The position numbers and the translations under genes were made by a program. From Candidatus Sabulitectum sp. (GTDB lineage Bacteria > Fermentibacterota > Fermentibacteria > Fermentibacterales > Fermentibacteraceae), in NCBI GenBank assembly GCA_023145935.1, contig JAGLDB010000004.1, forward strand, positions 1 to 30,330: a stretch of 30,330 nucleotides of DNA, given 5' to 3'. Each line of letters opens with the position of its first letter. The stretch's first letter is position 1. The notes beneath the pieces are model-generated. The model did not search any database. It had not been told where the DNA came from and saw nothing but the letters and a program-made list of their open reading frames with translations. Positions 23,823 to 30,330 of the stretch are shown one piece after another.

Positions 23823-25947
23823 CACAAAAAATCGCATAAGAGTTTTTTTTACTCTCCTGCTGCTTATTGCTGGAGGGTACATTTTTCGCACAGTTTTTGC
23901 CAGTTCAGTAATGCCCCCGCCTGAAAGAATGCAGGGTGAGACCACACAGGCATACAGGTATACAAAAATGATCTCCAGCGGAATAGGAGTTCCAGAGGTC
24001 GATTCTCTTGTCATGCGTCCTTCGGGGCTGATAACTGCAGAGAACTCAATCTTTGAAGAGTATATCGCAGGGGGTATACACAGCGTAACTGGTGGAGATC
24101 TCACTGGCTTCCTGGTCATATTCTGCCGTCTTTTTCCTCTTCTTCTGGTGCCTGTTATCTTTTTCTGGATGCGCAGTTCCGGTTTCTCAGCGTTGGAGTC
24201 TTTCGGCGGGGGATGGCTGTATACCGTTTTCTTACCTGCCCTTCTCAGGACAAGAGGAGAAAGTCTTTACCGTGAGACAGTAGCACTACCGTTGATTGCC
24301 CTGACCCTGGCTCTTACGGATATGGGAATCAGAAGCGAGAAGGGCAGAATTCTCAAATTTTCTATTCCTGCTGCAATGGTATTGTTCCTCGCTCTGGCAT
24401 CGTGGAAAGTTACCGGTTTTATATCATTCTTTCTTTTCCTCTGGCTGGCTTTCAAAAGACCCGCTGTCCGTGCAGTGCTTCCCATGGCTGCCAGCCAGGT
24501 AGCGGCGTCCCTGCTTCTGTCTCATATGCGCCACGATGCTGCCATTCTTTCACCTGGCACCATTATGGCTGTTGCTGCCCTTGCTTCAGCGACATTTAAC
24601 AAAAAGTTTGTTCCATGGCTGGGGCTTATGGCCTCTGTGGCAGCAGGAGTATTCCTGAAGTTATCGTCCAGCGGTCATGTGGCGTCTGTGATAGCAGCAA
24701 AATTCAGATTCATGTTTGCTCACCCTGAAGACCCGACTCTGCTGTCATCCGACGCAAGGCTTTTCTGGGTCAGCGGGTATACCAGCCCACCGAGTGGCCA
24801 GATAGCTCTACTCTTCGGTCTCGCGGGTATTTCTGCGATATGGGGATGGAAACGATTCAGAGAAAGATCCACAGGCTCTGCTATGTTCTTTTTTCTTCCA
24901 CTGGCTGTTGCAGGCTATCTGTTCTTCGACCGGTTGCATGTAATTCTTGCAGTTGCCCTGATTCCACTTGTGATCGCCTCGTGTCGCGGCAGAAAATGGA
25001 TGCTTCCAATTGTTCTCTTTCTTTTCGGTTCTCAGACCATGTTTGCCCCAAAGCTTGCTGCTGCCCTTTCCAGCATTGGAATGACATTCAACGATTCATC
25101 CTCACTTCTGACTGATTCCGAGCTTGATGATCTTCTTTCCTGGGCAGATCATAAACAGGGGACTATGCTTTCTTTCTGGCATATTTCAGGATTGCTCTCG
25201 GCCTATGCGGAAATGCCTGTGGTTACACACACATTCTTTGAAAATACAGCAAACCGTGAGACCATAATTGAATTTGCCCGAAGAATTTATGGAAGTGAAA
25301 ACGAAATGGTTGAATTCATGGAGGTGAAAGGGGCGGAATACCTGGCCTACCAGGCTGATTTTATTTTTGACAGATCACCCCAGGGTCTGCTTTACCTTGC
25401 GGCGCTTACAGATATTCCTGATGGATCACTTGCGACACGGCTTCAATACTATCCGGAATCGCTTGAAAGGCTGGAGCTTGTCTGGCAGGGGCCATCTATC
25501 CGTATTTTTCAGCTGGATGGAAGTGCGATGAATCTGCAGAGACAGCCGCTGTGGGAGTCAAGATATGGAAGTTTTATCTACCACCGGGAAATGGCCGGCG
25601 CATTGATTAACTTCCCTGTTGAAACAGGCATATTTCTTGCTGATCAGGGCATGTCATTAAGTGACCCCGAAAAACTGTCAGCAGCACTGCTTATTTTTTC
25701 AAAAGAAAAAGATGATGTTCCAGCTGACGCTGCAATTTCCCTGCTTCAGGAGCTTCTTATGGCTCATCTGGATGGAAACTATCAGATTGAATATCTGGAG
25801 GAAGATTTTGTTGCATATCTTGAAGCATGGGGACCGGATCCTCAGCTTCGTTTTGATCTTGTAAGGCTTCTCAGAAACAACAACCAGCTCCAGAGAGCGG
25901 AATATCACATGGGGATTATTGAGAGGATGGGAAGAGTCGATCTATGA
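23806..25947 (+). CDS. Large membrane protein with GT-C / STT3-like layout
   Basis: I do not recognise a named family, but 713 residues show a GT-C style plan. One N-terminal helix (about 11-32) is followed by a long first loop with GETTQAYRYTKMISSGIG, VPEVDSLVMRPSG and AENSIFEEYIAGG. About ten more helices run to about residue 420, and the C-terminal half is soluble. At about 450-540 the series GTMLSFWHISGLLSAY, ..TFFENTANRETI.. and VKGAEYLAYQADFIF resembles the WWDYG region and following substrate domain of STT3-type oligosaccharyltransferases, without the exact WWDYG. It may transfer a lipid-linked sugar outside the membrane. The ATG at 23806 lies inside the end of mglA copy 2 with a weak ribosome site. 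The end overlaps dapF in an ATGA. Coupling to a GTPase is odd for such an enzyme. Confidence 0.8.
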   Translation: MCAQVDTKNRIRVFFTLLLLIAGGYIFRTVFASSVMPPPERMQGETTQAYRYTKMISSGIGVPEVDSLVMRPSGLITAENSIFEEYIAGGIHSVTGGDLTGFLVIFCRLFPLLLVPVIFFWMRSSGFSALESFGGGWLYTVFLPALLRTRGESLYRETVALPLIALTLALTDMGIRSEKGRILKFSIPAAMVLFLALASWKVTGFISFFLFLWLAFKRPAVRAVLPMAASQVAASLLLSHMRHDAAILSPGTIMAVAALASATFNKKFVPWLGLMASVAAGVFLKLSSSGHVASVIAAKFRFMFAHPEDPTLLSSDARLFWVSGYTSPPSGQIALLFGLAGISAIWGWKRFRERSTGSAMFFFLPLAVAGYLFFDRLHVILAVALIPLVIASCRGRKWMLPIVLFLFGSQTMFAPKLAAALSSIGMTFNDSSSLLTDSELDDLLSWADHKQGTMLSFWHISGLLSAYAEMPVVTHTFFENTANRETIIEFARRIYGSENEMVEFMEVKGAEYLAYQADFIFDRSPQGLLYLAALTDIPDGSLATRLQYYPESLERLELVWQGPSIRIFQLDGSAMNLQRQPLWESRYGSFIYHREMAGALINFPVETGIFLADQGMSLSDPEKLSAALLIFSKEKDDVPADAAISLLQELLMAHLDGNYQIEYLEEDFVAYLEAWGPDPQLRFDLVRLLRNNNQLQRAEYHMGIIERMGRVDL

Positions 25948-26747
25948 GTATCAAATTCTTAAAGATGAGCGGCGCTGGAAATGATTTCATAATGATTGAT
26001 AACAGAAATGGGGAATACACATCTACTCTCACCAGAGACAGAATCGCAGACATATGCCGGAGGGGGCTTTCTGTTGGAGCAGACGGCCTTATTGAACTGG
26101 TAAACCACAGCAAATATCGTTTTGCAATGAAGTATTTCAATTCCGACGGCGGAGCTGCGGGAATGTGCGGGAACGGCGCCAGATGCATCTGCTGTTTTGC
26201 AGCTGAACTGGGAATTGTTGAAAAAGGCGTTGAGTTCATGTTTGCCAGTGATGCAGGTTCTCATCACGGCCTTGTAACCGGTAACAGCGAAGCAAGGATC
26301 TGGCTTACAAAACCGGTTCTTCACTTTCTTCAGAAAGATATTGGAGTCGAGAACGAGCTCCAGGCAGGATATGCCGATACGGGAGTTCCCCACGCAGTTA
26401 TTTTTTCAAAAGATATAGAGGATGGTTCCTTTGAGAAATACGCCCCCATGGTCAGATCACACGCCGAATTCGGCATCCATGGTGCCAATGCAAACTGGGT
26501 TAAGGTTCTGGAAGACGGTTCTTTGATAATGAGAACTTTTGAAAGAGGTGTCGAGGGGGAAACACTGGCTTGTGGCACCGGTGCTGTCGCGTCAGCGCTC
26601 ATAGCATCTGAAAGGTTTGATTCTGTTAACCTACCTGTTAGAATAGCTGTGCGTAGCGGGCTTTGTCTTACAGTAGGCAGAGATTCTCGTGGGTGGTGGC
26701 TTCAGGGCGAGGCTCGGATCATATACAGAGCGGAGACAGTTTCTTGA
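25944..26747 (+). CDS. dapF: Diaminopimelate epimerase
   Basis: DapF turns LL-diaminopimelate into the meso form, used for lysine and for peptidoglycan cross-links. 267 residues, normal length. MSGAGNDFIMIDNR opens the first half. The catalytic cysteines are Cys75 in GGAAGMCGNGARC and Cys210 in GETLACGTGAVA, the pair that swaps protons across the substrate. GVPHAVIF and GANANWVKV complete the signature. It starts in an ATGA overlap with the GT-C-like gene. About 100 bases later comes a tRNA gene. Presence of DapF implies meso-DAP type peptidoglycan, as expected for a Gram-negative cell. Confidence 0.96.
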   Translation: MSIKFLKMSGAGNDFIMIDNRNGEYTSTLTRDRIADICRRGLSVGADGLIELVNHSKYRFAMKYFNSDGGAAGMCGNGARCICCFAAELGIVEKGVEFMFASDAGSHHGLVTGNSEARIWLTKPVLHFLQKDIGVENELQAGYADTGVPHAVIFSKDIEDGSFEKYAPMVRSHAEFGIHGANANWVKVLEDGSLIMRTFERGVEGETLACGTGAVASALIASERFDSVNLPVRIAVRSGLCLTVGRDSRGWWLQGEARIIYRAETVS

Positions 26748-26828
26748 AAATAGTACCATGTCAAGCAATAGCTGTCGTGTCCCGAACGTCATTAGGAACT
26801 CAGGATAGCTGCGCACTACATCGACACT

Positions 26829-26834
26829 TATTAT
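26829..26834 (+). promoter_or_regulatory. Possible -10 box for the tRNA
   Basis: TATTAT lies where a transcript would begin about ten bases before the tRNA 5' end. No good -35 is found 16-18 bases upstream, so the tRNA may be transcribed by read-through from dapF or by a weak promoter. The remaining 26748-26851 spacer shows only short repeats of ACTCAG and ATAGCTG. Confidence 0.25.
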
Positions 26835-26851
26835 CTGACAAGGTACTCAGA

Positions 26852-26927
26852 GCGGGCATAACTCAGTTGGTAGAGTGTCAGCCTCCCATGCTGAATGCCG
26901 CGGGTTCGATCCCCGTTGCCCGCTCCA
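26852..26927 (+). tRNA. tRNA-Gly (anticodon CCC), CCA encoded
   Basis: A full cloverleaf of 76 bases can be folded. Acceptor GCGGGCA (26852-26858) pairs with TGCCCGC (26917-26923), discriminator T, then CCA. D stem is ACTC/GAGT with loop AGTTGGTA. Anticodon stem TCAGC/GCTGA holds loop CTCCCAT, anticodon CCC at 26885-26887, reading GGG. T stem GCGGG/CCCGT holds TTCGATC, with one G-T pair. It lies between dapF and an unknown gene on the same strand. No attachment-site repeat or integrase is beside it. Confidence 0.96.
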
Positions 26928-26943
26928 TTTCTCGGGAAACCGC

Positions 26944-27543
26944 ATGATTTTTTTAATGTTTTTTCTGCTGTCCGATATTCCTTCTCCCGTTCAGGTCATG
27001 TGGGACTTGCGTGCAGGTCGTTCCACAGAGGTAATTCCTGCCATTGCGGGAGCACCTGTCTATTTCAGGGCCAATATGCTTCTAACAGATGATCTAACCG
27101 AGTATGATCTTACAAGCATGATCAGCCAGGGCAATAAATCCATGCTGGTTCCTCTCACTGCCCACATGGTTTCAGAGGGAAGAACCGCCGTGGCAGAGAT
27201 CTACTGCGAGCTGGATGGGCTGCAGCTTCCTGCAACAAGACTTGATCTTCTTGACGCGCTTGCGTGGTTTTGCAGACACGAACTGTATTCTGTAATGGCA
27301 CTGCAACCTGTTATCCCCTCTGATATGCAGGGTTCAATGCACTCCGAATACTGTGGAGCAGTGTGCGCCATGGGGTGGATGAGCACCAGGGAAGATGGTT
27401 TGTTTCACGGAGAACAGCTTGTATCACAGTCTGATATCCGGATTCTTTCAACATTCTTTTCATCAGTGGTGCCCACGCTGAAATTCATACCCAGAGGCTT
27501 GCTTGACCATATGTTTCTCAATATGGATGGAGCTGGGCGATGA
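26944..27543 (+). CDS. Unknown protein, about 199 residues, with N-terminal hydrophobic segment
   Basis: I do not recognise this gene. From ATG 26944 it reads MIFLMFFLLSDIPSPVQ, a short hydrophobic stretch that could be a signal peptide. A mixed alpha/beta sequence follows with four Cys (YCELDG, WFCRHEL, YCGAVCAMG) and no known motif. An in-frame start at 26875 lies inside the tRNA and is rejected. The ribosome site is weak (GGGAA about six bases upstream). The stop overlaps the start of the phosphatidyltransferase gene in an ATGA, so it is probably translated with it. The residues around DLLDALAWFCRHELYSVM suggest helices. The Cys residues may form disulfides if the protein is exported. Its role is probably connected with the envelope, judged only from neighbours. 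Confidence 0.7.
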   Translation: MIFLMFFLLSDIPSPVQVMWDLRAGRSTEVIPAIAGAPVYFRANMLLTDDLTEYDLTSMISQGNKSMLVPLTAHMVSEGRTAVAEIYCELDGLQLPATRLDLLDALAWFCRHELYSVMALQPVIPSDMQGSMHSEYCGAVCAMGWMSTREDGLFHGEQLVSQSDIRILSTFFSSVVPTLKFIPRGLLDHMFLNMDGAGR

Positions 27544-28169
27544 ATCTTAACGAAGCTCAGCAAAAACACAACCAGCAGTTCACGCGGGCTGTGGCAATGA
27601 TAAAAAGAACACAGGAGCAGTTGCCTCTGGCGCCTGCGCTTGTCTCATGGGTTCGTATTGTTCTTCTTCCATTCTGTATCTGGGCAGGGTGGAACTCAGA
27701 TTACACAACTATGTTCTCACTGTGCCTTTTGGCTGCATTCAGCGACTATGCAGATGGCTGGCTTGCAAGAAGGCTAAAAAAGTCCAGTACTCCAGGAAAA
27801 ACTCTTGATATTCTGGCGGATAAGCTATTTCTGTCTGTCATGCTTATTTTTCTGGCAAGACTGGGAATTTTGAATGGAACTCTTGCAATGATACCTGCTT
27901 TGTACCACATCACAGTGGTTCTTGGCCTTCTTATTGTTTCATGGAGTATAAAGATTCCAGTGGTGGCCATAACAACCAGCGAGAGACTTACAATTATTCT
28001 AAGTTATATTCTTGTACTCACTGGTGCCGGAGCTCTAGCATATCCGGATAAAAGCATTTTCTTTAAGCTCATATGGGTCGCTGAGATTCTTACACCTATC
28101 GCTGTAGCCTTTGGTGTGATCAGTTACTTCAGATTCTCCAGAAGGCTCATTCAGAGGTACATGCAATGA
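27540..28169 (+). CDS. CDP-alcohol phosphatidyltransferase
   Basis: These membrane enzymes move a phosphatidyl group from CDP-diacylglycerol to an alcohol such as glycerol 3-phosphate, serine or inositol phosphate. 209 residues with about five to six helices. The defining motif D-x2-DG-x2-AR-x8-G-x3-D-x3-D is complete: Asp69, Asp72, Gly73, Ala76, Arg77, Gly86, Asp90 and Asp94 in SDYADGWLARR and PGKTLDILADK. The first ~28 residues are polar, and catalysis takes place at the cytoplasmic face of the membrane. It starts in an ATGA overlap with the unknown gene and ends in another ATGA. PgsA (phosphatidylglycerophosphate synthase) is the most likely identity, but substrate is not determined by the motif, so no symbol is given. 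Confidence 0.9.
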   Translation: MNLNEAQQKHNQQFTRAVAMIKRTQEQLPLAPALVSWVRIVLLPFCIWAGWNSDYTTMFSLCLLAAFSDYADGWLARRLKKSSTPGKTLDILADKLFLSVMLIFLARLGILNGTLAMIPALYHITVVLGLLIVSWSIKIPVVAITTSERLTIILSYILVLTGAGALAYPDKSIFFKLIWVAEILTPIAVAFGVISYFRFSRRLIQRYMQ

Positions 28170-28837
28170 CAGCATTGATTCTTATAATTATTTCAAGCCT
28201 TTCACCGCTGGAGCTAGAGCAGGCAGGGCTGCTGCCGGAAGCCGGAGCTGCATGGCAGGAACAGGAAAATTCCGCAGGGCAGACAAGGATCATGGGAAGA
28301 TTGCTGGAGGAAGCTATCTATGCCGGTGATGGAAGCAGAGCTACTCTCCTTGCGGTTGAATTACAGAATATCTGCTATGATCCGGATCTCTATGATTTCT
28401 GGATGGCGAGGATAGCCTGGATCTCAGGGCTTTCTGAATATGCAGTGGAAGAGCTTCGGGGTATTTCTCCTTCTGATCAATGGCTTTATCACAGATCCAT
28501 GGGTTTTTCCGCACTTTTTCGGGAAGATGGTCAGAAAGCGGTCGAGGAGTTTATTCTATCCATCTCGTCTGCTTCCACGGCCAGAAGAGCATTCTGGAGC
28601 GCAATCGATCTCTGTTCTGCATATTTGAATTGCGGAATGTATCAGGAAGCTCTCTATCTTTCCCGATTCATTCGTATTCGTTATCCGGGAGATGCCATGG
28701 CCGATGTCATGTACGGTCTGTGTCTTCAGGTATCAGGGCAATTTGGTGAATCCTCCAGAGCCTTGAATGCCGTTGATTCAGCAAACTCGCCAGCAGAACA
28801 TCTGGCACGAAGTATTATGGAAGGATTTGAGCAGTGA
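28166..28837 (+). CDS. Unknown exported helical-repeat (TPR-like) protein
   Basis: A 223-residue protein whose first ~14 residues (MTALILIIISSLSP) look like a short signal or anchor. The rest is almost wholly helical with paired helices and Ala/Gly/Leu/Tyr spacing like tetratricopeptide repeats, for instance YHRSMGFSALFREDGQKAVE and YLNCGMYQEALYLSRFIR. No enzyme motif is seen. It would serve as a scaffold or interaction module, likely in the periplasm. The ATG is in an ATGA overlap with the phosphatidyltransferase, and the stop is in a GTGA overlap with the next gene, so it is made as part of the same unit. Confidence 0.72.
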   Translation: MTALILIIISSLSPLELEQAGLLPEAGAAWQEQENSAGQTRIMGRLLEEAIYAGDGSRATLLAVELQNICYDPDLYDFWMARIAWISGLSEYAVEELRGISPSDQWLYHRSMGFSALFREDGQKAVEEFILSISSASTARRAFWSAIDLCSAYLNCGMYQEALYLSRFIRIRYPGDAMADVMYGLCLQVSGQFGESSRALNAVDSANSPAEHLARSIMEGFEQ

Positions 28838-29724
28838 ATTTTATAAAGAATCTTTTTGGCAGACGAAGGGAAGCTAAAGTAGCATCAAGCTGGAACGATT
28901 TTAAGTTTCCTTCAGATGTATTGAACCCGGAAAGCGTTGGTGTTTTTACCTCTTCCGATATCTCGGAAGCATGGTCTGCGGTCTACATGGCCAAAGCTCT
29001 TCAGGATGTTTATCCTGGAATTACAATTCACTTTGCAGCACATCAGAAAATGAGTGAACTTGCAGGTTTCCTGCCATGGACCCCCAAAATGCATGTTTAT
29101 AACGGTGATATGGGGTCTCTTGATCCCAACCTTCCCGACGGTTTGCTTTTGTTCAGCCCAAGACCCGGTGATGATCTGCTTAAATTTGTACAGAAGATCA
29201 CCCCTCTTGCATGTGTATCTTCAGTAAAGCATCCTGCAGTGAACATAAGGATCAAAACAACAGCAGATGCTTTTCCGGAAAAAGTATACGGCATCATGAA
29301 AATTCTAAAATTCAAAATGGATACCAGTTGGAAACCTGTGGTACCAGGTGTTCTTGCAGACAAGGCATCTGCAATTCTTTCCCCTGTTTCTCACAGAACG
29401 CTGCCATACATTCTTGCAACCGAAGCTGCCTCTGCGGTGTTTGAAAAGAAAAGGGCAGAGGTTCCGCTTAAAATCGTAGTTTTGGATGGAAAAAGCAGCG
29501 CCATCCCAACCGATACCAGTGAAGGTATAATTGCTGCAATGGTGGCAGGAGCTTCTGCTGTGGCAACCACAAGCAGAGTTCTATGGATTCACGCAAGGGC
29601 CCTGGGAGTACCTGTAATTGGCCTTGACCGCAAAGATTCATTTACCGGTTGGGGCGGAGATCCGGCAACAGGGGATACCCAGTTTATTGAGCAGTGGGCT
29701 TCTCTGATAAGAGAAGGCTGGTGA
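28834..29724 (+). CDS. Divergent GT9 (heptosyltransferase)-like protein
   Basis: A 296-residue cytoplasmic protein. The N-terminal part (about 33-75: SVGVFTSSDISEAWSAVYMA, then LQDVYPGITIHFAAH) resembles the first domain of heptosyltransferases, where a loop carrying an Asp is followed by a helix and then a strand. The end has VAGASAVATTSRVLWIHARA then LGVPVIGL, which matches the GT9 pattern of adlvvgnDSGpmHlAaalgtPvv, but with TTSRVLWIH in place of the usual nDSGpmH. Key acidic and small residues are therefore missing or changed. It may be an inactive relative or use another donor. It begins with GTG (GGAAGGA eight bases upstream) in a GTGA overlap. The following genes act in CDP-glycerol chemistry. 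Confidence 0.6.
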   Translation: MNFIKNLFGRRREAKVASSWNDFKFPSDVLNPESVGVFTSSDISEAWSAVYMAKALQDVYPGITIHFAAHQKMSELAGFLPWTPKMHVYNGDMGSLDPNLPDGLLLFSPRPGDDLLKFVQKITPLACVSSVKHPAVNIRIKTTADAFPEKVYGIMKILKFKMDTSWKPVVPGVLADKASAILSPVSHRTLPYILATEAASAVFEKKRAEVPLKIVVLDGKSSAIPTDTSEGIIAAMVAGASAVATTSRVLWIHARALGVPVIGLDRKDSFTGWGGDPATGDTQFIEQWASLIREGW

Positions 29725-29729
29725 CACAA

Positions 29730-30134
29730 ATGAAAAGGGTAATTACATACGGAACATTTGATCTTTTTCACATAGGTCACCTGAACATTCTTAAACGGGC
29801 AAGGGCTCTTGGAGATTATCTTGTAGTGGCTGTTTCAACAGATGAGTTCAATCTTGGGAAGCACAAACAATGTATTTATCCTTACTCACACAGGGCAAAG
29901 ATCGTTGAGGCTATCCGCTTTGTGGACAAGGTCATTCCTGAAACCAGCTGGGAACAGAAACTGGACGATATACGAAACCATTCAATCGATATTTTTGTTA
30001 TAGGTCACGACTGGGCTGGAAAATTTGACTTCCTGAAGGAATACTGTGAAGTGGTCTATCTTCCGAGAACTAAAAGCATTTCAACCTCTTCAATCAGGAA
30101 TACTGTACAGAACGGCAAATCGATCTCCCAATGA
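29730..30134 (+). CDS. Glycerol-3-phosphate cytidylyltransferase-like (TagD family)
   Basis: A small nucleotidyltransferase of the cytidylyltransferase-like fold, about 134 residues. TagD makes CDP-glycerol from CTP and glycerol 3-phosphate. The opening MKRVITYGTFDLFHIGHLNI holds the HxGH motif (His14 and His17), then RARALGDYLVVAVSTDEFN, and the family end motif RTKSISTSSIRNTV. The ATG at 29730 gives the usual TagD N-terminus. A GTG at 29721 in a GTGA overlap with the previous stop would add three residues and fits the overlap pattern of its neighbours. It ends in an ATGA overlap with a truncated gene. CDP-glycerol would support glycerol-phosphate polymers or head groups; the similar FAD-synthase-like and ethanolamine-phosphate enzymes cannot be fully excluded. 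Confidence 0.85.
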   Translation: MKRVITYGTFDLFHIGHLNILKRARALGDYLVVAVSTDEFNLGKHKQCIYPYSHRAKIVEAIRFVDKVIPETSWEQKLDDIRNHSIDIFVIGHDWAGKFDFLKEYCEVVYLPRTKSISTSSIRNTVQNGKSISQ

Positions 30135-30330
30135 GACTACTTTTCTATGTTTCCAAACTCTATTCCATTCCTGTGATCCTGCCTCTGATTAAAGAAGCAG
30201 AAAGACAAAACATTGAAACAGCGTTGTATGCAAGTGCAAAGGTTAAGAAGAGACTTCCCGAAATCCTTCCCGGGATCAGAACATTCACAGAGCTAAAAGA
30301 AGCAGTGACCTTTCAACCTGATTTTGTGCT
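30131..30330 (+). CDS. Start of a probable glycerophosphotransferase-type gene, cut by the window end
   Basis: An open frame from ATG 30131 to the last base gives about 66 residues beginning MRLLFYVSKLYSIPVILPLI. It is in an ATGA overlap with the TagD-like gene, the same coupling seen throughout this segment, which supports it as real. Residues VSKLYSIPVILPLIKEAERQ and ETALYASAKVKKRLPEI look like the first Rossmann-like domain of CDP-glycerol glycerophosphotransferase (TagB/TagF) proteins. This identification leans on the neighbour as well as on the sequence, because the catalytic part is beyond the window. Confidence 0.6.
   Translation, partial: MRLLFYVSKLYSIPVILPLIKEAERQNIETALYASAKVKKRLPEILPGIRTFTELKEAVTFQPDFV

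Noticed and set aside
26852..26927. tRNA-Gly 3' end as an integration site
   Set aside because: I found no second copy of the tRNA 3' end in the window and no integrase beside it.
1..30330. CRISPR array, insertion sequence or prophage
   Set aside because: No regularly spaced repeats, transposase motifs, terminal inverted repeats or phage structural genes were seen.

Overview
The window is a densely packed bacterial chromosome segment: 27 protein genes and one tRNA, with almost no spare sequence. It carries ordinary core genes together with several that point to a deep-branching Gram-negative lineage. These are a long-form hpf next to hprK/ptsH/ptsI, a DUF4321 membrane protein, tatA, two MglA-type Ras-like GTPases, a DUF2723 membrane protein, hslUV, dapF and, unexpectedly, an archaeal-type GatE. 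By inference this looks like a member of the FCB superphylum or a related candidate phylum. I cannot name the species, and the archaeal-looking gatE is the strongest lineage-specific clue.

Layout. Bases 1-5407: a 5'-truncated folE2 on + meets a minus-strand run of gatE, a hybrid histidine kinase and queF. FolE2 and QueF are both tunnelling-fold enzymes of GTP-derived metabolism (folate and queuosine). GatE makes Gln-tRNA(Gln), so this end leans towards tRNA charging and modification. Bases 5408-5625 are a divergent control region with a good sigma70-like promoter and a leader hairpin for hpf.

Bases 5626-30330 are all on + and tightly coupled, with many ATGA, GTGA, TAATG and TGATG stop/start overlaps. 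In order: (a) hpf, hprK, ptsH, ptsI, a regulatory-type PTS with no sugar permease in view; (b) a sugar-nucleotide transferase and two GT4 glycosyltransferases; (c) a Gx-type membrane protein, a DUF4321 protein and tatA; (d) an MglA-like GTPase followed by an unusual 485-residue membrane protein combining an L7/L12-like N-terminal domain, a four-CxxC zinc module, one membrane helix and an unknown C-terminal domain; (e) topA, xerC-like, a DUF2723 GT-C protein, hslV, hslU; (f) a second MglA-like GTPase overlapping a large membrane protein with STT3-like layout; (g) dapF, tRNA-Gly(CCC), an unknown small protein, a CDP-alcohol phosphatidyltransferase, a helical-repeat protein, a degenerate GT9-like protein, a TagD-like cytidylyltransferase, and the start of a probable glycerophosphotransferase-type gene cut by the window end.

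Read together, the right-hand 21 kb mixes envelope construction (sugar nucleotides, glycosyltransferases, two GT-C membrane proteins, phospholipid head-group transfer, CDP-glycerol chemistry, DapF for peptidoglycan) with two MglA-type polarity switches, neither with an MglB next to it. The best candidates for an undescribed system are the MglA1 / L12-like zinc-finger membrane protein pair (13263-15322) and the MglA2 / STT3-like pair (23244-25947). No mobile element, CRISPR array or prophage was seen.
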